64,000 nucleotides of DNA, from positions 1-64,000 of the forward strand of contig CAZMZH010000002.1 in NCBI GenBank assembly GCA_964570665.1. The letters run 5' to 3'. How positions within the stretch are numbered: position 1 is the stretch's first letter; every line of letters starts with the position of its first letter. The DNA comes from JAJDAT01 sp964570665. GTDB lineage: Bacteria; Nitrospinota; Nitrospinia; Nitrospinales; JAJDAT01. Position numbers and translations under genes: made by a program. Positions 53,958 to 62,034 of this stretch are shown here, in pieces. The notes below the pieces were generated by a model. That model was not told the DNA's origin. It did not search any database and saw only the letters and a program-made list of their open reading frames with translations.

Positions 53958-54764
53958 ATGGCAGATCATTTAGACGCATTAGAAAACCAAAGTATTTTTA
54001 TACTTCGGGAAGCTTATAAGAATTTTAAAAACCTGGCCATGCTTTGGTCTATAGGCAAAGATTCCACAGTGATGTTGTGGTTAGCGCGCAAAGCTTTTTT
54101 TGGAAATGTGCCGCTGCCGCTGGTTCATATTGATACCAGTTATAAAATTCCTCAAATGATCGAATATCGAGATCAAAAAGCTAAAGAGTGGGGATTAAAT
54201 CTTGTAGTGGGCCAAAATAAAAAAGCATTGGATGAGGGAATGAACCATGAAATGGGTCGCATAGTATGTTGCGAAGCTTTAAAGACCAATGGACTAACGG
54301 CTGTCATGGAAGACAAAAACTACACAGGATTAATATTAGGTATTCGTCGCGATGAGGAAGGTACCCGGGCTAAAGAACGGTACTTTTCTCCGAGAGACAA
54401 AAACTTCGAATGGAACTTTAAAGACCAACCCCCTGAATTGTGGGATCAATTCAAAACAACATTCGCTGAGGGAACTCATATTCGAATTCATCCCCTTTTG
54501 CACTGGACGGAATTGAACGTTTGGGAATATATCGAACGCGAAAAGATTCCTATCATCGATCTATATTTTGACAAAGGGGAAGGTAAACGATTTCGATCAT
54601 TAGGATGCGCGCCTTGTACTGGATCTATTGAATCCACTGCGACCACCGTTCCGGAAATTATTGAAGAATTGAAAAACGTTGCAACTTCAGAGAGATCGGG
54701 ACGGGCTCAAGATCAAGAAGATACGTATGCGATGCAAAAATTAAGGGCGAAGGGATATATGTAG
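53958..54764 (+). CDS. cysD: sulfate adenylyltransferase small subunit
   Basis: 268 residues from ATG 53958, where the family's conserved start begins (LDALENQSIFILREAY); the frame extends upstream into the DUF2851 gene without support. PP-loop SIGKDSTVML, HIDTSYKIPQMIEYRD, GIRRDEEGTRAKER and LGCAPCTGSIES are CysD signatures. It forms ATP sulfurylase with CysN, making APS from sulfate and ATP. Directly followed by cysN with no gap. Downstream reductases are not in this window. Confidence 0.96.
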   Translation: MADHLDALENQSIFILREAYKNFKNLAMLWSIGKDSTVMLWLARKAFFGNVPLPLVHIDTSYKIPQMIEYRDQKAKEWGLNLVVGQNKKALDEGMNHEMGRIVCCEALKTNGLTAVMEDKNYTGLILGIRRDEEGTRAKERYFSPRDKNFEWNFKDQPPELWDQFKTTFAEGTHIRIHPLLHWTELNVWEYIEREKIPIIDLYFDKGEGKRFRSLGCAPCTGSIESTATTVPEIIEELKNVATSERSGRAQDQEDTYAMQKLRAKGYM

Positions 54765-56585
54765 ATGAAACAGAACGGCGGGGGACCATCCCAAGAATTA
54801 ATGCGACTGGTTATTGTGGGCCATGTTGATCACGGAAAATCTACCTTGGTAGGGCGGCTTTTAGCGGATACTGGTAGTTTGCCCGAAGGAAAACTCCAAT
54901 TTACGAAAGATATTTGCGATCGACAAGGAAAGGTTTTTGAGTTCGCTTTTCTTTTGGACGCTTTAGAAGAAGAACAAGATCAAGGAATTACGATAGATAC
55001 ATCGCAAATTTTTTTCAACACGGATAAACGACATTACGTAATTATCGACGCTCCGGGCCATAAAGAATTCCTAAAGAATATGGTTACGGGAGCGGCTAGC
55101 GCCGAAGGCGCTCTTCTACTGATCGACGCTTATGAGGGGGTTCAAGAGCAGAGTCGGCGACATGGCTATATTTTAAAGTTACTGGGTCTTACTCAAGTGG
55201 CGGTGGTGGTCAATAAAATGGATCTGGTGGATTATGATCCAGAAGTTTTTTATAAGATTAAAACCGAATATACCGAGTTTTTAACCTCTATGGGTATTGA
55301 GCCGCAGATGTTCATTCCGGTTGCGGCAAAAGTAGGAGACAACATTGCCACTCCAAGCGATAAAATGAAATGGCATCAGGGCTCGACGGTTTTAGAAATG
55401 TTGGACAAGTTTGAAAAGCAAAAACCAAAAGATCATTTGCCATTTCGACTACCAGTTCAAGATGTTTATAAGTTTGACGAGCGGCGAATTATTGCAGGTA
55501 GGGTTGAATCTGGAACTTTAAATATTGGAGATGAGCTGGTATTTTCTCCGTCTCTAAAGAGAGCTCGCGTAAAAACTATTGAAGCTTGGAGTGTTCCCGA
55601 GCAACCCAAGATCGCGACAGCTACGCAATCCATTGGCGTTACTCTGGACGAGCAGATTTTTGTAGAGCGTGGTGAAGTAGCGAGTCTTCCCGAAGAAGGT
55701 CCTATTGTTTCGACGACTTTTGACGTGAATGTGTTTTGGATGGGATCGAGACATTTTGAAAAAGGCAGGGAATACAAAATAAAGTTAACGACTGAGGAAG
55801 TGGAATGCGAAATCGTCGAGTTCAAAAAAGTTATCGACGCTTCTACATTAGAGCCCCTCGAAGGTCAGGACTATCTTGTAAAAAACGATGTGGCAGAGGT
55901 AACCCTAAGAACTAAGCGGCCCATTGCTTTTGATCTTTTTGGCACGATTCCAGAAACAGGTCGATTTGTTATCGTAGATGAATACGATGTATGCGGTGGC
56001 GGTATTGTCACTACCTATTCAGCTTCGACTGATAAAGATAAGCTTAGAGACGAAGTCAGGAATCGAGATTTTAATTGGGTTAAAAGCAATATTTCTTCCT
56101 CAGAGAGAGCCTATAGAAATGGTCATCAAGCTGCTCTAGTATTGTTTGTTGGCGAGTCTGGCGTTGGTAAAGCTAAATTGGCGAAGTCTTTAGAAGAAAA
56201 GATTTTTAAGAATAACTTCCAAAGTTATTTGTTAGATGGACGAAATGTTCGCTTGGGAGTTGGAGCTGATTTAGAAGAAGAGAAAAACTCAGAAGGCGAA
56301 CCATTGCGTCGGTTTGGCGAGGTAGCTAGATTATTTTTGGATGCAGGTCATATTCTAATTTCGACAACAAACGTTTTTAATCAAGAAGATCATTCGGATA
56401 TCGAATTAATAATCGATCCCTGCCCCCTAATTGAAATTCACATTGGAGATAAAACTCCATCAGGAGAGTTTGATGGTATGTCCTTAACTCTAAGCGAAGC
56501 TGAAAATGAAAAAGAGGCAGTAAATAAGATTTATTCTTATTTAAAAGAAAAAAAGATTCTTACAGGACATAATTACTCAATTTAA
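54765..56585 (+). CDS. cysN: sulfate adenylyltransferase GTPase subunit fused to a degenerate APS-kinase domain
   Basis: 606 residues. The N-terminal 430 residues are CysN: GHVDHGKSTLVGRLL (P-loop), DAPGHKEFLKNM, NKMDLVDY and an EF-Tu-like beta-barrel pair. The last 160 residues align with APS kinase (CysC), but key sites are altered. The P-loop reads GESGVGKAKL, with Ala where Ser/Thr should follow the Lys; the DGDNVR motif reads DGRNVR; and the ISPYR region is replaced by TTNVFNQED. It therefore looks like a CysNC fusion whose kinase half has lost or changed activity. The GTPase half is intact. Confidence 0.92.
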   Translation: MKQNGGGPSQELMRLVIVGHVDHGKSTLVGRLLADTGSLPEGKLQFTKDICDRQGKVFEFAFLLDALEEEQDQGITIDTSQIFFNTDKRHYVIIDAPGHKEFLKNMVTGAASAEGALLLIDAYEGVQEQSRRHGYILKLLGLTQVAVVVNKMDLVDYDPEVFYKIKTEYTEFLTSMGIEPQMFIPVAAKVGDNIATPSDKMKWHQGSTVLEMLDKFEKQKPKDHLPFRLPVQDVYKFDERRIIAGRVESGTLNIGDELVFSPSLKRARVKTIEAWSVPEQPKIATATQSIGVTLDEQIFVERGEVASLPEEGPIVSTTFDVNVFWMGSRHFEKGREYKIKLTTEEVECEIVEFKKVIDASTLEPLEGQDYLVKNDVAEVTLRTKRPIAFDLFGTIPETGRFVIVDEYDVCGGGIVTTYSASTDKDKLRDEVRNRDFNWVKSNISSSERAYRNGHQAALVLFVGESGVGKAKLAKSLEEKIFKNNFQSYLLDGRNVRLGVGADLEEEKNSEGEPLRRFGEVARLFLDAGHILISTTNVFNQEDHSDIELIIDPCPLIEIHIGDKTPSGEFDGMSLTLSEAENEKEAVNKIYSYLKEKKILTGHNYSI

Positions 56586-56703
56586 GCTTTAAAAAATAAT
56601 TCAGTTTTTCGGTTAACTTAAGTTGCAAAGAGGCTCCGGTTTGAGTATTCTTTCCCCTTAAAATTCCCAGATTGATTTAATAATATGAGGAGTTGTTTTC
56701 GCG

Positions 56704-57009
56704 ATGCCAAAAATCACGGTTGAAAATGCCGAAACCGGCGAGTCAAATACAATAAAAGTAGGCTATGGGGCAAATTTGCGCCAAGCTGTCCAATATAAAG
56801 ATTTGGAAATCTACAAAGGTCTCAACGCCATGATGAACTGTAGAGGGTTAGGTTTGTGTGGCACCTGCTTGATTGATGTAGAACCTATGGAGAATGTAGA
56901 TCCTCATTCGTTTTTTGAAAAGCTTCAAAAAGTAGGTCCTAACCAAAAGCTAAGCTGTAGAACAAAGGTTTATGGCGATGTGGTAATTAAAGTCGCGATT
57001 AAAGACTAG
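56704..57009 (+). CDS. [2Fe-2S] ferredoxin, plant/adrenodoxin superfamily
   Basis: 101 residues. Cluster ligands C46, C52, C55 (NCRGLGLCGTC) and C85 (KLSCRTKVYGD) have the C-x5-C-x2-C ... C spacing of the ferredoxin fold. GAGGAG is 11 nt before the ATG, slightly far. A low-potential electron carrier; partner not evident. It may follow cysN as part of sulfur metabolism, but nothing in the sequence shows that. Confidence 0.88.
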   Translation: MPKITVENAETGESNTIKVGYGANLRQAVQYKDLEIYKGLNAMMNCRGLGLCGTCLIDVEPMENVDPHSFFEKLQKVGPNQKLSCRTKVYGDVVIKVAIKD

Positions 57010-57050
57010 CAGGCTAAAAACATATTCTTAAAACCCCCCCAATGCCTCTG

Positions 57051-57407
57051 TTAAAGAACCTTTAACAGAATTAGCAGAGGCAGTAGCGTTAATCCCACCG
57101 TCGCTACAAAAGCATGGATCATAGGCGGTTGTCGATTACTTACAGGAATTGCAATGGTAAAGTAAATTGCCACTACATAATCCATAAATCCCACCCTTCC
57201 CTTAGAGTAATAAGAAATAATAAAACCAAAAATACACACAAGTACCGATAGAAATAAACCTCGGTGAACTTTTTTGGCCCATTTTTTCCTACCCATAAGG
57301 GCCATATATATCCCTAGCGCAGTGTTGGTTATATGCAACCCGATCGCCCAAACAGCCCACATTATTGGGGAAGATGTATCAATTTTTGAAATAATTTCTG
57401 TAAGCAT
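57051..57407 (-). CDS. small polytopic membrane protein of unknown function
   Basis: 118 residues from ATG 57407 (an upstream TTG at 57452 would add 15 basic residues). Three to four membrane helices with a basic loop (GRKKWAKKVHRG) after the first, in the style of small DUF420- or cytochrome-oxidase-associated membrane proteins. I cannot assign a family. Its 3' end overlaps a hairpin (CTGTTAAAG/CTTTAACAG, 57048-57068), which may end transcription of the convergent ferredoxin gene. Confidence 0.6.
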   Translation of the reverse strand: MLTEIISKIDTSSPIMWAVWAIGLHITNTALGIYMALMGRKKWAKKVHRGLFLSVLVCIFGFIISYYSKGRVGFMDYVVAIYFTIAIPVSNRQPPMIHAFVATVGLTLLPLLILLKVL

Positions 57408-57573
57408 TAGGTTGTAATGGTTTTTAGCCTTTTTGCGCTTTGATATTAGCAAAAGAAGCTTTAAATAGCTTTAATTGTTATATTGCTAAAAATACATAAA
57501 TTTTAATATATTTAGGTTTATTAAGATAAATACGATATAGTTAAGTATAACTTAAATTTATAAAAGGAATCCT

Positions 57574-59124
57574 ATGGCTTTGTCCTCTCAGGAACAGCTT
57601 GCGCTATTAGCTGCGCTTAACGAGATCAAATTAGAACGGAAAAATGCCTTAAAGAGAATGTTTCAGGGCACACAATTGGTTCGTAAAAGTCTCGTCCAAG
57701 ACGCTAAGGATATGTATAAATCCGCTAAGGACGCTAAGAAAAAGATGGACGGTGTTCCTGGATTGAATGCGCCAGACATTACAGTTGGGATCCCTCCGCT
57801 TAATGTAGGTATTTTCAAAGGAATAAATTTAAAAAAGTTAATAAACATGAACCTAAGGCTTTGTTTAAGTGTTCCTAATATTAACTTAATTCCCGATATT
57901 GAAATAGGAGACATTCCTGGGTTTAATTTGCCCAAGGTTCGTTTAAATCTTAAAGGTATTTTAAAGTATAAGGATTTATTTCCCAATATTTCGCTTAGAG
58001 CTCTGGTTTGGGCTATATGCATAAAATATCCTCATATTGAATTACCCGCTATAGCTGTTGATATTGGAAAAATCTTTGAAATTGATTTTCCCAATCTTCC
58101 AAAAATAAAGGTTCAGTTTCCTGAGTTTTTTGAAATTGATTTAGAAGTGAGTTTACCAAACCTTAAATTGCCTGACGTGAATCTTCCGAACGTCGTGCCT
58201 CAAATAAGCTTGGAAGTTCCTAAAATTAATCTTGGTGAATTGGAGATTCCTGGCGTCAATATGCCAAAGCTTTTAAAGATTCCAGGTTTTCCAAAGGTTA
58301 TGAAACTTTTACTGGAGCTATTTGATGTTGGTGATTTGCCCGATATCATTGCAGATTTAGGTTTGGACTTTCTACAGGATTTTGTTGCTAGCGCCTTACC
58401 TGTTGTCCAACAGGTTAAAAGTGGAGCCAAAGCCGCTTCAAGTTGGGGTAGCGCCGCTCAGGATCTACATAAATCCTTTAAGACTAAAAAGCACATGCCA
58501 TTTGTTTTACCGGGAAATGCGCGAGATGCCGTTATTGCGGTAAGAACCTTACTTCGACAGAGTTCTGCTGAGCATGCTGCCCGAGCGACAATCGAAACGA
58601 CTCAATTTGCGGTTTCCACCGCAGGTTTATTTGCAGATTTAGGAGGAGCGACAGGACCGGCAACATCGGCAGCGGCTTCTTTAGCAAAACTGTGCCAGAA
58701 GATCACTATTTTTGCCATCGAATACAAACAAATGAAAAAGGTAAATCACATCCTCAAAACTTCCCCTGATGATGCTTTGAGTTCAGAATTGTTTAACGTA
58801 TCTCCATTATTGGGATGCTATTACTTAGCCAACAATACCACAAGCAATGTTCTCAATGTACTGTCAAATAACATCATAGAGGATGATTGGATGGCCGATG
58901 CCGCGAACAATAAACGTAAGCATTTAGACCCATTGATTAAAGATTCTCAGAAGTTTATTTCGAAGTCTCGGTATGTTTTAAATCCAATTAAGCAAGACAA
59001 AGGTATGTACGTTGAGTTGTCTGGGTTTGAAAAATTGAAAGCCAGGTTTGCTTTATCCGTTAAGAAAAAACTTCATTTAGCTCCATCAACTGCAAAAGTG
59101 AAGACCCATAGGTACATTGGTTAA
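57574..59124 (+). CDS. large repeat protein of unknown function (Pro-Leu beta-repeat core)
   Basis: 516 residues with AGGAA before the ATG. Three parts: a basic helical N-terminus (1-60, ERKNALKRMFQGTQLV); a core of about 200 residues (60-250) built of short alternating units with Pro every 6-10 residues, such as LPNLKLPDVNLPNVVP and LEIPGVNMPKLLKIPG; and a helical, Ala/Gly-rich C-terminal half (about 290-516) with a hydrophobic stretch near 350-390. No signal peptide. The core recalls AHNAK-type repeats but I know no bacterial family to match. Flanked by unrelated genes on the opposite strand, so it is probably a single-gene unit. Confidence 0.75.
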   Translation: MALSSQEQLALLAALNEIKLERKNALKRMFQGTQLVRKSLVQDAKDMYKSAKDAKKKMDGVPGLNAPDITVGIPPLNVGIFKGINLKKLINMNLRLCLSVPNINLIPDIEIGDIPGFNLPKVRLNLKGILKYKDLFPNISLRALVWAICIKYPHIELPAIAVDIGKIFEIDFPNLPKIKVQFPEFFEIDLEVSLPNLKLPDVNLPNVVPQISLEVPKINLGELEIPGVNMPKLLKIPGFPKVMKLLLELFDVGDLPDIIADLGLDFLQDFVASALPVVQQVKSGAKAASSWGSAAQDLHKSFKTKKHMPFVLPGNARDAVIAVRTLLRQSSAEHAARATIETTQFAVSTAGLFADLGGATGPATSAAASLAKLCQKITIFAIEYKQMKKVNHILKTSPDDALSSELFNVSPLLGCYYLANNTTSNVLNVLSNNIIEDDWMADAANNKRKHLDPLIKDSQKFISKSRYVLNPIKQDKGMYVELSGFEKLKARFALSVKKKLHLAPSTAKVKTHRYIG

Positions 59125-59164
59125 CGACTCTAAGATAACCCTTACAATCTTCTAATTCATCGTT

Positions 59165-60811
59165 TTATCTTTTGCCCTTTTGCGCAATGACTAAATAGCG
59201 CGTGGAGGGGCAAGTATCGGCGTGGTTTTCTATTGGCGTTAAGGATACGGCGTCATACACTTCCACCTTCCCACTAAAAGCTTTTTCAAAAGCTTGTCGC
59301 AATCTCCATAAAGCGGGTAAATATCTCATATGTTTCCCTTCATATGTGATAATCATTTTGTCTGTGTTTCGATTGATATTAATTATTTCGCTTTGCTGGA
59401 ATGTTCGATGATCTTGTTCGACTAAAACGGGTTTTCTAAGGGATAATACTTTTCCGCTTTTCGATTTTACGACATGAGGATAATAGCGAACATGGTCTGG
59501 AGTGATAAAATCTCCGACGAAATATCCTCCATCCCGAACCAATTCCACAGCTTTATGGATAGCGGGCTCAAGATGCTCGGCCGGTAAATATTGAAATACG
59601 TTAAGCCCTGAAAAAGCTATATCCCAAGGTTTGTCAGCAACATTAAGGGATAAGATATCTGCGGCTTTAGCTTGTATATTGCGTTGGGCAACGCGCACCA
59701 TAGCCTCGGATAAATCAATGCCCAGCAAATTTTCGTGTTTTACCCCAAGTTCCTGGATCATGTGGGTTTCGACTACGCCAGTTCCACAACCAAGAGATAT
59801 CAAACGGGTTGTTTTCGGGTCAATTGATCGAGTTTCAAAAAAGAAATCAAGGTATTTGGCGATAAACTCTTCTAGACACGGACGGCCTATAACATCGTCG
59901 TATAACTCCGCATAGGTATAAAATGGATCTTCCTCTTCGTCGAAATGAAGTAATTTTTTTTCTAAAAAGGCGGTGGCGATTAATTCTTGGCGAATCAATT
60001 TCCAGTAGCCCAGATCATCCATGTGCCGGGTGGTTGGATCTAATCGTTCGGTCAAATCTTTTTCCAGCCAGTCCCAGTTATCCCTTGAAAATAAGCTGTT
60101 TGCTAGGCTCTTTTTTCGCATAGCCAAATCTGATATTTTAGAATCGGATTCTATTTTTTCTAATCGGTACAACTGTTCCACCGTATTGCGCAACCAGGTC
60201 AAAAAGTCGGGATCTGGTCCTTTTTCTCTCCTTTTGATAGCTTCTTCTGGAAGCCCAAAAAAGACGCCACCATTTGTGAATTGAATTCTATTTTCATTTA
60301 GATCAAAAACTCGAGCGTCTGCTGTGATATCAGATTTTCGATCGTATGAGCCATACATGTGTAAAGACATAAAGCGTTCGCCAGAAGAGTTACCCATTTG
60401 ATGAACTAACTGATGGCCAACCCCCAGCACGACGCCTGGTTGCACAACGGAACGATTGAGAGTATGAATTTCTCCATCTTGGGCTAAAAAGACCGCATGT
60501 TCTGCTGGACCGAATATTTGAACGGCTCCCCATTGAGTAAAGCCATGATCGTGAATGGCTGAATAATCGCCAGGGACCCAGGACATAGCCATAATTTCGA
60601 AAAAACCACCGTCATAAACCAATTTTCTGCCATAACTATCAGCCACGGGATGGTTAAAATCGGCCCATAGTTCAATGTCTTTTTCAGCAATATTCGCGTT
60701 TTGTAATATTTCTCGCGCTCGTCGTGGACTCATTTCTTTTTCGAGTTCAATTTCAGAAATTAATCCCTGTATTGAATACGGTAGTTCTTTTTTAGGAAGA
60801 GAAGAAGACAT
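59165..60811 (-). CDS. cysteine-dioxygenase-like cupin fused to a SAM-dependent methyltransferase
   Basis: 548 residues. The N-terminal 190 residues form a cupin with SAIHDHGFTQWGAV (HxH metal ligands) and GHQLVHQMGNSSGERFMSLHMYG (third His), as in cysteine-dioxygenase-type thiol dioxygenases. After a helical linker, the C-terminal 230 residues are a class I methyltransferase: LISLGCGTGVVETHM (motif I), LLGIDLSEAM, and a post-motif VGDFITP. Both active sites look complete. A fused enzyme might oxidise and methylate one small substrate, or use the cupin as a sensor; substrate unknown. No neighbour of obvious relevance. Confidence 0.88.
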   Translation of the reverse strand: MSSSLPKKELPYSIQGLISEIELEKEMSPRRAREILQNANIAEKDIELWADFNHPVADSYGRKLVYDGGFFEIMAMSWVPGDYSAIHDHGFTQWGAVQIFGPAEHAVFLAQDGEIHTLNRSVVQPGVVLGVGHQLVHQMGNSSGERFMSLHMYGSYDRKSDITADARVFDLNENRIQFTNGGVFFGLPEEAIKRREKGPDPDFLTWLRNTVEQLYRLEKIESDSKISDLAMRKKSLANSLFSRDNWDWLEKDLTERLDPTTRHMDDLGYWKLIRQELIATAFLEKKLLHFDEEEDPFYTYAELYDDVIGRPCLEEFIAKYLDFFFETRSIDPKTTRLISLGCGTGVVETHMIQELGVKHENLLGIDLSEAMVRVAQRNIQAKAADILSLNVADKPWDIAFSGLNVFQYLPAEHLEPAIHKAVELVRDGGYFVGDFITPDHVRYYPHVVKSKSGKVLSLRKPVLVEQDHRTFQQSEIININRNTDKMIITYEGKHMRYLPALWRLRQAFEKAFSGKVEVYDAVSLTPIENHADTCPSTRYLVIAQKGKR

Positions 60812-61182
60812 AGAAATTTTCCTGTTTTAAATTTTGCAGGTTAGATTTATTCTAATGCGTTAAGGATTCTTTTTGCGACTTCATTATGTAAAAAGTTTAT
60901 TTCTAAACCCGAGGTTAGTCGTTCGGGAAAATAAATAATTACAAAGTCTTAGAAGTTCTTAAATTAAGGTAAACGGTGGAAGATAGGCGGACTGGTATTA
61001 AAAAAGTTCTGTAAAATTAAGGAAACTTCTAAAAGTTTAAAGTTGCCAAGAGCCTAGCCTTAATCTGTTATTGTGCAACAATTGGAGCTTTTTTTCTGTC
61101 CTAGTAATAATTTAGGTTTTCTTACTGAACCTGTCAACAGATGAACCAAAAGCTTTTTGTTTGAATTTAAATCGAGGTCACC
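60812..61182. other. 371-bp intergenic region
   Basis: Divergent region between the cupin-methyltransferase gene and the FGE-like gene. On the minus strand a 32-codon open stretch (about 60852-60950, ending before the cupin gene) has protein-like composition but no start, so it may be chance or a gene remnant. A ribosome site GAGGT lies 4 nt before the TTG at 61183. No RNA gene seen. Confidence 0.4.
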
Positions 61183-62028
61183 TTGCAAAAAAGAAAAGAT
61201 TGCTTAGAGTTAATTATTTGCTTTATTTTTGTCTTATTTTTTTCGGCTTGCCAATCATCTCCACAAAAAATTTTAAGCGCCGAGGGCGCTATGGTATTAA
61301 TTCCTTCCGGCACATTTAAAATGGGTTACGAACCTGTTGAAGAGGATGATTGGGGGGACAGAGACGAAGAACCTATTCACGAAGTTTTTTTAAGTTCTTT
61401 TTTGATAGATAAATATGAAACTACGGCTTTAGAATTCTCTAGATTTTTAAACGAAAATTTGGAAAAAGCCGATCAATTCTTCCGTTTTGGCAAAGCCACC
61501 ACTATCGAGTTGGTCAACGGTCAATTCAGACCTCGCTTTGGCATGGAAAGGCTTCCGGCTAATGGTATTTCCTGGCATGGAGCGGATGCTTATTGCCATT
61601 CTGTGAAGAAACGACTGCTAACCGAAGCCGAATGGGAAAAGGCGGCTCGCGGAACCGATCAAAGAATATTTCCTTGGGGTAACAGCTTTCCAAACCCGCA
61701 ATGGGTAACGTTTCGACGAAAATTTTCAAAATTAGGTTTTCGAGTATTTTCTCCTGTTGATGAAATGGAAAAAGGTCGATCTCCCTACGGAGTTTATCAT
61801 ATGGCCGGCAATGTTTGGGAATGGGTAGCGGACTGGTATGAGGACGTTTATTATGAAGATTCTCCAGAAAAAGATCCACAAGGTCCTGAAATTAGCGACT
61901 CAAAAGTATTACGTGGCGGTAATTGGTATTATAAAGCTTATTATATGAGATCTGTATATCGATTTAACGATAACCCAGAATCGCTAAAAGTTTGGCAAGG
62001 AGTTCGTTGCGGTAAATCGGTAAAATAA
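61183..62028 (+). CDS. formylglycine-generating-enzyme (SUMF1) family lipoprotein
   Basis: 281 residues; TTG start supported by GAGGT 4 nt upstream. Signal peptide ending FFSAC, a usable lipobox. The FGE-sulfatase domain covers the rest: GAMVLIPSGTFKMGYEP, ERLPANGISWHGADAYCHSVKKRLLTEAEWEKAARG (quoted in two family blocks), MAGNVWEWVADWYED, VLRGGNWYY and a closing RSVYRF...GVRCG. In the family this fold includes true sulfatase-activating enzymes, EgtB-like oxidases and many non-catalytic binding proteins. A lipoprotein form is likely periplasmic; catalytic status is unclear. Confidence 0.88.
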   Translation: MQKRKDCLELIICFIFVLFFSACQSSPQKILSAEGAMVLIPSGTFKMGYEPVEEDDWGDRDEEPIHEVFLSSFLIDKYETTALEFSRFLNENLEKADQFFRFGKATTIELVNGQFRPRFGMERLPANGISWHGADAYCHSVKKRLLTEAEWEKAARGTDQRIFPWGNSFPNPQWVTFRRKFSKLGFRVFSPVDEMEKGRSPYGVYHMAGNVWEWVADWYEDVYYEDSPEKDPQGPEISDSKVLRGGNWYYKAYYMRSVYRFNDNPESLKVWQGVRCGKSVK

Positions 62029-62034
62029 ATATTT

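Noticed and set aside
60852..60950. 32-codon minus-strand stretch of protein-like composition
   Set aside because: No start codon and a stop directly upstream; could be chance in AT-rich DNA or an unidentifiable remnant.
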